Shown: positions 11,913 through 24,460 of the stretch, in pieces
Layout of the letters: each line of letters opens with the position of its first letter
Position numbering within the stretch: position 1 is the first letter of the stretch
DNA from: Schizophyllum amplum
Lineage: Eukaryota; Basidiomycota; Agaricomycetes; Agaricales; Schizophyllaceae
Direction: 5' to 3'
Length of the DNA: 64,000 nucleotides
NCBI GenBank assembly: GCA_007026445.1
Contig: VDMD01000077.1
Coordinates: forward strand, 58,210-122,209
Program-made: the position numbers and the translations under genes
Notes under the pieces: model-generated
What the model saw: the letters and a program-made list of their open reading frames with translations, nothing else
What the model was told of the DNA's origin: nothing
The model's database searches: none

Positions 11913-12275
11913 ACATATGTGTGTCTGCTGTCGCCGTGCCGCCTGCGAAAAGCATGGAAACTCGAAGTCGATGGCGCCGGGAAGAAGCAAAGGACAAAAG
12001 ATACTATAAAAGGCAACTTCAAGAGTGCCATTGTTCTTCGTGGCGCTGCCATCCTCGAACTGTCGTCGAAGTATTGGGGCATAGAGTACTAACGATCGTA
12101 TACAACACTGTACAATTGTTACATGATGCAATAAGCTGCGTCTCGTCTCGTCATTGTCAAGACCTGGGCGATTTTTGAGTCAAAGGTATGCACATGCAGT
12201 CGAGAAATAAATATGTAGGTCGTGATGTCGTGTATGCGGAGCAGCTTCACGTTGAAAGCCCGTAGTGCATCTTGA

Positions 12276-12759
12276 TTAGAGTTTAACGCCGCAACGGTCG
12301 CACCGCTGTTCCGCGTCCGAGCTGATGTTGACGATGAGCGCTTGAGCAGTCAATGCAAGGTCAAGGCAGAAGACTCACAACAAGCAGATCAAGCCACAGG
12401 GAAAACACAGCACAGCAGTTATAATTCCGCACATGCCATACTTCGTCGTGGGGTCATGGACGCCCTGTGCGCATCGCGCAAACACTGCAAGTGTGATTTA
12501 TTAGTTGCTTGAGACAGACGTGGAGAGTGAACAACGCACGCTCGGCCCTGTATTGTTCACCCAGCTGTGCCGCATCAGGCTGTGGCTGTGGTGCTGGTGG
12601 GTGGAGGTGCACGCCGGCAGGTTGTTCTACAGGCGCCGCGGAAGACGGCTGCGGCTCCTCCACGGGCGTTCGGGCATGCGACGGCTCAGCAGGAGGGACG
12701 TATGCTGGAGGCGTATCAGCGCCCAGGGCGGGCTGCTGAGCGGTCTTCTCGCTGTTCAT
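12276..12759 (-). CDS. Small BRI3/LITAF-like membrane protein
   Basis: Three exons (12759-12561, 12484-12379, 12321-12276) sum to 351 nt and give 116 residues. The N-terminal half is Pro-rich with a PPAY motif (a potential WW/E3-ligase binding site). The C-terminal half reads GVHDPTTKYGMCGIITAVL, CFPCGLICLF and ends RCDRCGVKL. A hydrophobic segment of about 19 residues inside a split Cys pair is the plan of BRI3 (brain protein I3) and LITAF-like proteins, which insert into endosomal or lysosomal membranes and bind zinc. The second intron creates the LF-SDAEQRCDRCG junction exactly, which supports the model. Function in fungi is not established. Confidence 0.75.
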
Positions 12760-13100
12760 GGCGAATGGAGGACGGGGTGATAATGCTGTACTTCGCTGTC
12801 GATTCTCTTTTAAGAGAACGACCATGAAGTGACGCGATGCAGGCAGTGCTGGGGATCCACAGGTGGCATGCCTTATTGACTATCTCGAGCTCCAGCGCTC
12901 TATGTGTTGCGCCCCATCACCGTTTCTGGTCGCTTCGCCCATTGGACTCGCGCTCGTGTACCGTCACCGCTACGTATGCTCTTCATCGCTTACCTCGTCT
13001 CAAACAGCCAAACGGAGCCTACCACTCCAATTGGAGGGGCTGCGACAAAACATGTTGTTGAAGTCTTTTGTTTGCGCTGCATAAACAACAACGCGGCTAA

Positions 13101-13139
13101 GGCCCTGTTCGGGTGGATTGGAATCAATCCCATTCTCGG
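13101..13139 (+). repeat. Left terminal inverted repeat
   Basis: Pairs with 14960-14998. Three mismatches in 39, all in the inner 14 positions. Flanked outside by TAA at 13098-13100. Confidence 0.9.
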
Positions 13140-14959
13140 TTTCCCCCCGCCAAAACTGCCGCAACGCAACCATCTGCTTTTCAGGCATTCCGTTGCTCGA
13201 CCGGTGGATTGTCGGCGTCCTGTCACGCTCGTCTACCGCAACGGGCCCTGAACGGTCCGCACCACGTCCCGGACTCAACGACGTCAGTAGAAGTCATCGG
13301 ATTTTATGAACAGACGCGTTTTCACGCGTTTTTTAAAGTCGCACACGCGACGAAGGACGCATATGTGCTATATACGCAGTTTCTCTGCCCTCGCGAGGTC
13401 TTTTGAACATGTTCGAGCGTGTCGACGAGAGCATCATCGAGTCCGGCAACGACCGCGGCGAGCACGACGATCAGTAACCACGGGCGACGGGCCAGGACCC
13501 CCGGCAACGCGCAGAGAGGTCCGATCCAAAAAGCGGTCTTTTCCGCCAATTTCGTCGCACGTAATTTTGGTCTTTTGGTATCTTTCCGTCGCGTTAGGAT
13601 CTAACATGCTGCTGAGAACCATGTTTTTCGTCGCACCTAGGATCGGAGCTCGCTGGAGACGGACCTCAGGTGAAGCTGCACTGAGCCATCTCGTCTGCTG
13701 AGGCGGACGGGAAGCGGCCTTTGTGGGCGTTTGGGGGGTCTTCCATGGCGGGCCCCCGAATTTGCTGCTGGTTCGTCGCACCACAGATCGGACGTGGCTT
13801 ACACTGCGAACCGTGTTTTTTCTACCACGTAGTAACGGCGGCAAACATCACAGAGTAATATGGTGAGCATTACCAGGAAGTGCCAAACAAACCATTATGA
13901 GTAGTATCGCGAGTGCTACACGCTTGCTAGCACACATGGTCCCATTCAGGTCCCACTGATGGTCTGCCGGTGGGGCGTTGGCGAATGCCGACGACCCCAA
14001 CGCACGCCACCGCCGTCGTAACAACAACGCGCGCGCCTGCCCCGAGCAGAGTCACCGTATTCAACGCTCCTTGCTGACCGTCGCACTCGTCGTGAACAAT
14101 CAACAGCTCCATGAATGATATGTACATATATTCATTGAAATCAAAGACTACGTAGGTGACAGAGGGTGAAGGGAGGTAAGTGAGGAGGCAAGGAAGGGCC
14201 GGCGGCGGCACCCGCCGCATATCGAGCTCTGACGGTATGTAACCCTCGGTCAGCCCCAGCTAGAACGACCTTGACTTCTTCATGGTCGTGTCTATGGCTG
14301 AGGTGACTGTTAGTTTTAGCTATGATTGGTCGTAGTGAGAACGCACCTTCGACGCGTGAGTATGCCTCAACGACCCATGCCGGCGAACAAGCTCGAACGA
14401 CGCGCGTGGACGGCTCTTCGACCCGACAGCCTAGACGGCAGTAAGCGTTCGTATCAGTGCTGCCGTCGATTCCACGGGTCAGTGTAAGGCTGGAGTTTGC
14501 TGCTACGGCGCCGTCGCAGCGGAAGGCAAGATGGTCACCCAAATTTTCGCAAGTCCCAATCCGTCCCTGAACGTTTCAGGCCCAGGTCTGCGAGCACATG
14601 CACCGGGGGGCGCGGGCCGTGAACTTTCTACAGGTCACAAACGATGGCACTTCGTGTAATGGTTTGTTCGGCCATTACAGGGTACAGACAAAATGGCGTC
14701 GCTAAGAGGCACTAATACTACCACGAAGTGTTCTGCAAATTACTACCACACAGAAACCCCCTGGTTTGACGTGTACAGCTACCTTCGAACGTCGCACACA
14801 GGATCAGACATGCGTCACATATGAGTGCTGAATCGTCGCATTGGGATCGAGGGTTTTTGACGGTAGAAATCGTCGCACTAGGATCGGAGGTTTTGGGGAA
14901 TTGCCGGGGTCCTGACGGGCCTCGACGACGGTGACTTCTGTCACGGTGTTGGGCGCAAG

Positions 14960-14998
14960 CCGAGAGTGGAATGGATTCCAATCCACCCGAACAGGGCC
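14960..14998 (-). repeat. Right terminal inverted repeat
   Basis: Inverted copy of 13101-13139, flanked outside by TAA at 14999-15001. Confidence 0.9.
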
Positions 14999-15052
14999 TA
15001 ACCGGTGCGGCCTTCCCACGGTGTGCTCATTGCATTCGCGTCCTCCGATGTC

Positions 15053-18052
15053 ATGAGCGAGGAGGAATTCTACACAGTCGGTGCGCAGATGAGCGGTGCT
15101 CCGCGCGGAAGTTTCTGTCTGATGCGCGCGCACAGACTTTATCCATAAGGCGCGCGCCTGGCGCAAAGGGAAGCGCTCGCGTCTGATCATCGTACGTTCT
15201 CATACAAGACAGGATTACCGCCTTCTCTGATATACTTACCACTTCCTGCAGCAATATCGTGTCAGAGTACGCACCAAACTGGGGAGCGGCTCGGACTTCC
15301 TTCGCTGACCAGTTGCACAGTGGAAGGGGTACAGTCCCGAGGACGACACGTGCGTTGCTTGCGTACTTCCTGGACGCGTGTGACTAACCGTCTTGCAGTT
15401 GGGAACCCAAGGAGAGCTTCGAGGGCGGCTCAGAACATTTCATTGAGGACTTTTGGAGCCGCCCCATCTCAGGTCTCAACGGCCGTGATCGAAACGATCT
15501 CCTCAGATTCCGTCATGGCGAGGAATTCGTACCCGTCGGACCCCCCAGTGCGTCTCTAGTCCGCTACGAGCCCACAGGTCTACTGATCATACATCAGGGA
15601 AGAAGTCAAAGAGGACAGTAGCGACTGACAGCGCGTCTGCTCCTGCAGGTCCTTCGCGGAGCCGCGGTCGGGGTAATTCGCCAGGACCCTCTCAAAGCGC
15701 TTCAGCCCGAAGCAGAACTATCCGCATCAAGGCTGTCGAGTCGGACAGCGACGAAGACGATCACAAGCCGCTCTCCTCCAGCAAGAAGAGCAAGCCCACT
15801 GCGAGCAAGAGCCGCGACAGGCAACGCGTGTCCATGTCTGATGACGAGGAAGCCGACGAACGACCAGAACCGCCCTCTAGAGTCGCGGATAAAGCCGTGA
15901 GCACATTTTCATCAGCTCAAAAGAAACGCTCGACACGCAAACCGGGACCCGGACGCGACTCTCGTCCTGAACCGAGTGAGGGCGAAGAGCCAGAACCAAC
16001 TCCTCGCACACCAAAACACGTCACAGCCCCCAGATCGAAGACCAAGGACGAACAAGGTCACGAGCGGCGACGTGCAGCGATCGAGGATGCGCTTGAAGCA
16101 CGGATGCGGGAGAGTGCAGAGGAAGAGCTCTTGACACCCACACCATACAAGCCGCGAGCTCCCAAGCCTGGTCCAAAGTCCAAGGCTCCCGCGTACGAAG
16201 CGCAAGTGTCAACACAAGAACACGCGCTCGACAGCGACGAGGACGTCAGCGTGAGCCTGCCACGGTCCAGAAAACGACGCGCAGCCGTCCGGGACGACGG
16301 ACCGGCTTCGTCGAAGCGGCGCAAACGGTCTGCATCACCACAGATTGGCAAGCGCCGTCCGATTAGAAAGGCTCTCACTCCCATAGAGATCGAGACCGGC
16401 AATTCTGATTCCGAGGATGCCGCACCAGCCCTTCCACAGCGGCGTGCGTTACCGCGCAAGCGCGTCGAGGTTCCACATGTGGTATCCGAGCCCGAGGAAC
16501 CCAGCCACGTTCTCGATTTCTCCCCCAGACCCGATTCGTCCTCCTACGTACCCGGATCGCCTAACCTATTCGGATCGCCTACAGTACTAAACGGCACTAC
16601 CGTCGAGGCTGACGAGCCAGACGTTCAAGAGCCAGTCGTCGGGGCGGCGCTCTTTGCAACGCCCGAGCCCGAGTCCGTGGCAGAGCGCAAACCAAACCCC
16701 GACCCCGCGCCAGCCTCAGAAGCAAGGCCCGCAGCACCCGGCCTGCCCTCGAAGACCCTTCCCCTCCACCGCCAGCGCAAGGCGAATCCGCGCGTGCTTA
16801 TGATGGATGACTGGACGACCGGCGAAGCGACAGGTATCCCTACGAAGGCGCGTTTCATGGCTGCCGCAGCAGCTCCCATGCCTGTCAAGCCCAAGCCGCC
16901 CCCAACTCCAGCACGCAAGTCGACGAGCGCGCTTTTGGTGTACGACAAGGGCAAGAACACGCTCCGCCCGAATCGCCCGCCTCCGGCCCTTGGTAGCGCG
17001 GCATTGCTGGGCGGACCAACCGCTAGCATGGATTTCGACGACGCGAATGGGCATGACGGCGGTGCAGGAGAAGGAGATACTGGCACTGGTGGTTCCACCG
17101 AGGATCTCTTCGGGGACACCGGAATGGATTTATTCGGGGACGACATCCCGGGGCTGCGCCCTGCGTCGCCACGTCCGTCCGGCGAAGATCTCCTGCGTCT
17201 AGCGGCTGCGGCGAAGAACGGCGAAGAGTCTCTGGACGATTACGACGAACCGGCGGGTGGCGCGGAGTCGAACATGTGCGTCTTCGTTGGCTACAATCAT
17301 ACGCTATCTGCTCATCGCTGATTCGCAGTGCGACAAAGGCCAAGGAAAGCATGCTGCCATCGACGCCGGCAGAGAATGGGCCATCGCGTCCTGATTTGTC
17401 TGCATGGCGGCGAAGCACCATCTTCGGTCCCCTCTACAACCCCATCGGGCACACCGACGCCTCTTTTTCGTGAGTGAAAACCGTCTCGTCACGTAGCGCA
17501 ATCATGGAAACCCTTTCGCAGCTCGGAGGACCAGCCCAAGTTTGCCCTGAAACTGAGTCCGGATAGCTGGGTGCCACTGGTCCTTGTGGGCAGCGCACCT
17601 GTGCCCAACGCACCATCGCTGGCGTTTGTTGTGGGCAATTATAGTCCCACTGACCTGCTCCCAGGCAAATTTTACGGTACAGGCGTGTCACGAGCGCTCT
17701 TAGACTCGCTGCGCGCCACAGGCCCGGCCGCGCGCGCAGTATGCGATCCAGTTGCAAGTGTTTTCCAGCAGGGAGAATTCAACATGGTCAAAGCAAGGCT
17801 GAGGTTAGGAGAGCTCGTGAGTGTTGTTTAACCTGCGCGCAAGGGGTGTACTGACTGAAGCTATAGTTCATTGTTACGGCTGGGGTCCAGGTATTGGCGT
17901 TCTGCCACTCGCGGAACGAAGCCGGTGTGGTGCGGCTGAATCTGCCTCAGACACTACTGGAGCTACCAGACGAAGTGGTGATGTCGCGCGTCGTGATAGA
18001 GAATTTTTCAGCGTATGCGCGAGTGGCAGAGAAAGCGACTACGGCGATGTAG
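15053..18052 (+). CDS. Chromodomain protein with unknown conserved C-terminus
   Basis: Nine exons: 15053-15080, 15136-15191, 15252-15266, 15321-15349, 15399-15547, 15598-17275, 17329-17469, 17522-17816 and 17867-18052. They sum to 2577 nt, 858 residues, fully in frame. Residues about 5-65 form a chromodomain split over five small exons: MSEEEFYTVDFIHKARAW, then QYRVRWKGYSPEDDTWEP, then KESFEGGSEHFIEDFW. The aromatic residues expected to cage methyl-lysine (Y, W, W) are present. A basic PPRKKSKR (about residues 91-98) looks like a nuclear signal. Residues about 100-600 are disordered and charged. The last 200 residues are ordered (WRRSTIFGPLYNPIG, LKLSPDSWVPLVLVG, LPQTLLELPDEVVMSRVV) and are not a chromo-shadow domain that I recognise. 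It probably binds methylated histone H3. Confidence 0.85.
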
Positions 18053-18479
18053 TAGAGTCGCCTGACTCCTGAGCGCCTTTTCTTGGAAGGATCTGCATAG
18101 TTTTACTGCAGCGTATAAGGAGTCTTTGAGCGATCGCATAACATACTCGATCGTGGATGCACATTATCATGAACGACTAGATAGAATGAGAGCAGTAAAA
18201 CAAACACATGAACTCTGAGTCGACATACAACGACGATGGGTCTTCCGCACATTTGCAATGCCCCTTGGAGTCATTTGAACCGAGTCAACCGTCGTTGCTG
18301 TCGTCGTCGATTCCCTGCATTAGTATTCACAGCTTGTGTAGTGCTCATTCTAAGGCGCTCGGCTCTCGAAGACGAACATCGTTATCAAGACGTCGGCCGG
18401 AGCTCTTGTACCGGGCCGTGCTATCCGCCGCCCATACTCGGACCCCACAGTCGTCCGGGCTCGCTGCCGTTCCCCCACA
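18053..18479. other. Intergenic region
   Basis: A spacer between same-strand genes: 3'UTR of the chromodomain gene and promoter of the PQ-loop gene. No conserved coding segment seen. Confidence 0.4.
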
Positions 18480-20287
18480 ATGTTCGACCTCGCCGGCGTC
18501 AGCGAGGCGCTGGGCTATTGCTCCATAGCATGCTGGCTGGGGGCTCAATTTCCGTGAGTACTTAGATCAACCTGCATAGACGCGAGCAGCGCATAGATCA
18601 CGCCATCTAGCCAGGTACTCGAGAACGTAAAGCGCAAGTCGTGTGACGGGCTGGCTCTTCCTTTCCTCGCAAATTGGCTGCTCGGTGCGTACTCATAAGT
18701 CGCCATGGCAGCGTCATTGAAAATGCGAGCAGGGGATATATCTAATCTGGTCGGATGCCTCCTTACGAACCAGCTACTGTTCCAGGTGCGTGGCATGGCA
18801 CCCCTTACGAACTCGCCCTCACTCGTTTTCTGCAGACATGGCTCGCGACCTACTTTGTCACTGTGGACTGTATGCTTGTGGCACAGTACGTCTACTACGA
18901 GACGCTCAAGCCAAAACCCGCGCCATCCAAGTTTGAACGCATTCACGAACGACCCGCCCCTCGTTATCGCACTCTCTCTGCTGTAGCAGCGAATGTTGCG
19001 GCTGCAGCAGCCCTCGTGGCGCAGCAGGAAGAGCGCACCCATCCCTCCCTTCGTCATTCCCACTTCACCAACGCCGAGACTTCGGGCAGTCACCTCTCCG
19101 GAACGGACGAGGAGCCCGACGACGACGCGCTCGCAGCCCTCGCCGACAGCTTCCACTCGGAAGGTGGTCGTACTCTAGGTCGGAAACGTGTATCATGGAG
19201 CCTTGAGCGAGGAGGCCGGCGCGGGACGAGCCTCATCATCCCTCGCAAAGGACAACTTGACCCTGTCGACTCACCGGTGGACCTACTCGACCGCGGCCGT
19301 GCCGTAGAGCGTGTTGGAGAGAGCCCATTGTCGCCGTCGGCACCAAGTACGATGCGCAGAAGTACCAGTCATCGCAGCAACATGATGTTTCTCGCTGCCT
19401 TTGCGCTGTTCAGCTTCGGAGCCGTCAGCCAGAGGAGCATCATCGGTTCCGGGCGCGTGCTATTCGGCCGCGATGTCGCCGTCGTGGTATCCGAGTCAGC
19501 CGCGTTGGACGGCTCGGCAAATATCCTGGCGTCAGAATTCGTGAACGCGACCGATGCAGCGGGCGAGCGCATTTTGGGGCGCATATTCGCCTGGTTATGT
19601 ACCACATTATACTTGACCTCGCGGTTGCCGCAAATATGGAAGAATGTGAGTGGGTTCCTCGGGGTCGCTGCTTCACCTCACTGATGTGTCTTAGTTTACT
19701 CGAAAATCAGTGGAAGGCCTGTCGATGTCCCTCTTCGTTTTTGCCTTCCTCGGGAACGTGTTCTACGTCGCCTCCATACTCAGCTCGCCGAACGTACACC
19801 AGCCACCGCCTGCGTCGACTGCTTTCATCCGAGAGAGCATACCGTACGTGCTTCGATGGTGAGAATAACTTATATCTCTAACTTTACGCGTAGATATCTG
19901 CTGGGCAGTGGTGGAACGCTCATGTTCGACGTGACGATAGTGTGTACTGCTCTCTTTGTGGAAGACGTACAGGCTGACGGTTCCGCGCAGGTCGCACAAT
20001 CTTTCATCTACCGCCCGCGTCACCGCCGGCAGCGAAGCCGCCTGGAGGACGGCAACAACAGTCGCAGCCGCATGGTCGAGGAGGAGCGCAGCAGCCTTCT
20101 GAGTGGCGACGTGCTTGCTCACCATCGAGGTTCATCAGAAGATAATCCCGCGCGCCTCCGGACCTCGGAGGCCCATCAACGAAGCTCGACTGATACCGTC
20201 ATGCAAAGCGGCGCACGGCGGATGCACTCTCCAGAGATCGGGCGGGGACGGACGCGATCGAGTGCTAGACAACCTGTCGATGTATAA
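18480..20287 (+). CDS. PQ-loop vacuolar amino-acid transporter (Ypq/PQLC2 type)
   Basis: Six exons (18480-18553, 18611-18684, 18733-18785, 18836-19645, 19695-19843, 19894-20287) give 1554 nt, 517 residues. Two PQ-loop repeats are clear. The first reads LGYCSIACWLGAQFPQVLE followed by LALPFLANWLLGD. The second reads LTSRLPQIWKNFTRKSVEG and LSMSLFVFAFLGNVFYVAS. The paired Pro-Gln motifs and hydrophobic segments match the Ypq1-3/Rtc2/PQLC2 family, which exports cationic amino acids from the vacuole or lysosome. A long Ser/Arg/Asp-rich loop of about 150 residues separates the repeats, and a hydrophilic tail follows. Substrate specificity is inferred from the family only. Confidence 0.88.
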
Positions 20288-22600
<2,313 letters not shown>

Positions 22601-22872
22601 CCGCTGTTTCTAGAGATCTACTTTTGCCTGCTTTGGATTGTACATACACGGACTATTAGGCAAGGCGTGTCCGTGAGAAGAATGACGCCAGCCAGAGGGA
22701 GTGCTTCTCCACGCTTATAGTCTAAGTGCTGGATTATAAGATGGTTCTTTGTATTATAGATTTTATGTAATTGAAGATCGATTGTCATGGTACTAGCCGC
22801 CAGCCCGTGCCCGTGAGCCCGTGGCGCGTGGATCGGCCGCCGACACGTGGTTTATGTGCGTGGGAAAAGACT

Positions 22873-22928
22873 GGGTGACTTCCCGTAAGAATTGGAACGT
22901 TCCAAACCAATAACAAATTCACCGCCTC
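22873..22928 (+). repeat. Left 56-bp terminal inverted repeat
   Basis: Identical to the reverse complement of 26428-26483. It contains a perfect inner palindrome ttggaacgttccaa. Confidence 0.95.
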
Positions 22929-23043
22929 ACGTTCTGGGTGAGAAATTGGGAACCGGTGCACCCCCGTAAGCGGTGCCGTTCCAATTCCTGATGACGTCAT
23001 ACGCATCAGGCAACTTCTGCGCGCGCCCACAACGCGAAGTAGC

Positions 23044-24441
23044 ATGGACCCGTCGACACTACTGGACCCAGTGAGCTTGGCCAGGAAATTAGCGGAAGAC
23101 GACGAGGACGATGAGGAAGACGCGCTGCTTGCTCAGGGCGCCCTGGCAGGCCTTGTGCTGCTTGGTGTAGCAGAACGTCAGCAGGAACGCATCGAAAAGC
23201 GGCGTCCCCGCCGTCTGTACCTCACGCGCCGCGACCTGCTGAGCGATCCACGACATGGGACTCCTTGGCAGCAGCTATGGTCCAGCCAGAACGACCGGGC
23301 ATTCATCACGACGATGGGGATCGATGTACAAACGTTCCGCCTTCTGCTTGATGGCTTCGCGCCGCGTTGGAATTCGATACCGATACCGCGCGACGACGTG
23401 TCCTCCACGGGGCACCCGCGTCTGGGGCGACGGTCTCTCGACGGTGCTGGAGCGTTAGGCCTCCTGCTTCATTATCTTGGCTCCGCTGCGCTAGAAACAA
23501 CACTCGAGCTCATCTTTGCCATCATTCCCACTACCATGTCTCGCTACCTTTATTTTGCACGTAAAATCTTGCTGGATGTGGTCAAAAACATGCCAGAGGG
23601 AGCTATACGAATGCCAGCCACACGTAGCGAGTGCGAGGAGCTTACGGAGCTCGTCTGCGCTCGGCATTCGCTTCTGCACGGTGCAATTGCCACAATTGAT
23701 GGTTTGGAGCTACCTGGCCAAGAAGCAGAAGACCCGGAGACGGAGAACGCGACGTACAGCGGTTGGAAGGCGACCCATCTCATCAAAAATGTTATCATCT
23801 GGTCCCCGAAAGGTACGCTCTATTTGTGGTTGTGCGAGCGATGTGCAGAGTCAACAACACGCTTTCGAACAGGAGAAATTATTGCGGCGTCGTACGGCAA
23901 TCCAGGGAGCTGGCATGACTCGCAAATCGCAGCACCGTTGTACCGCAAGCTCCAGGAGCTTCCCGAAGGGTACTACATCGTTGCAGATACTGCATTCCCT
24001 CGGGGACCCAGGGCTGTTGACGGACGGATACGCACACCACCGAAGGCCGGCGACAGACTGCCCTCAAATGACGAAGAGCGAGATCACCTCATGCGGTTCA
24101 ACAACCAACTCCTCTCATACAGACAGACCGCAGAATGGGGCATGCGCGTTCTGCAAGGGTCTTTCGGGCGCTTGCGCGTGCCGCTGCCATGCAGCACAGA
24201 CGATGAAGACAAGGAGATTCGTAACGAGATTCTAGAGCTATGTTTTCGGCTGTCTAACGTACGCGCACGCTGCGTTGGTATCAACCAAATACGCCAGGTT
24301 TACATGCCTATCTGGCGTGAGTCGGAGGATGCTCAGCTATGGGACGACTTGGGAGGGATGTTGTTCGGTGAAATAAGAAGGCGTGATCGTGTCTCGCGCT
24401 TTCATCTTATTCCTGTCGAGCACCAGAGCACGGATACATAG
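23044..24441 (+). CDS. PIF/Harbinger DDE transposase
   Basis: An intronless frame of 465 residues starting 115 bases inside the left repeat. The N-terminus is acidic. The catalytic domain belongs to the DDE_Tnp_4 (Harbinger) superfamily. The likely triad is D219 in AIATIDGLE, D292 in NPGSWHDSQ and E364 in YRQTAEWGMRVLQGSFGRL. The motifs YYIVADTAF and FRTGEIIAASYGNPG are also typical of these nucleases. No stop or frameshift is present, so the enzyme may be active. It would cut at the 56-bp repeats together with the Myb-like partner encoded convergently 20 bases downstream. Confidence 0.92.
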   Translation: MDPSTLLDPVSLARKLAEDDEDDEEDALLAQGALAGLVLLGVAERQQERIEKRRPRRLYLTRRDLLSDPRHGTPWQQLWSSQNDRAFITTMGIDVQTFRLLLDGFAPRWNSIPIPRDDVSSTGHPRLGRRSLDGAGALGLLLHYLGSAALETTLELIFAIIPTTMSRYLYFARKILLDVVKNMPEGAIRMPATRSECEELTELVCARHSLLHGAIATIDGLELPGQEAEDPETENATYSGWKATHLIKNVIIWSPKGTLYLWLCERCAESTTRFRTGEIIAASYGNPGSWHDSQIAAPLYRKLQELPEGYYIVADTAFPRGPRAVDGRIRTPPKAGDRLPSNDEERDHLMRFNNQLLSYRQTAEWGMRVLQGSFGRLRVPLPCSTDDEDKEIRNEILELCFRLSNVRARCVGINQIRQVYMPIWRESEDAQLWDDLGGMLFGEIRRRDRVSRFHLIPVEHQSTDT

Positions 24442-24460
24442 GCTACAACTGGGCATAGTA

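Larger units (their letters stand above)
13101..14998. mobile_element. Non-autonomous PIF/Harbinger-type element (1.9 kb)
   Basis: The two ends are inverted repeats: the left begins ggccctgttcgggtggattg and the right is its reverse complement. The first 25 positions are perfect and about 36 of 39 match. The element is flanked by TAA on both sides (13098-13100 and 14999-15001). A 3-bp TWA target duplication and a GGCCCTGTT-type terminus are hallmarks of PIF/Harbinger elements. The interior has no transposase or Myb-like gene, so movement would need proteins from elsewhere. It carries repeated subterminal CGTCGCAC...GATCGGA motifs. The right end lies 54 bases before the chromodomain start codon. 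Confidence 0.88.

Noticed and set aside
15051..15254. Minus-strand ORF starting MLQEVVSISEK
   Set aside because: It lies opposite chromodomain exons 1-3, whose splice structure restores a full chromodomain.
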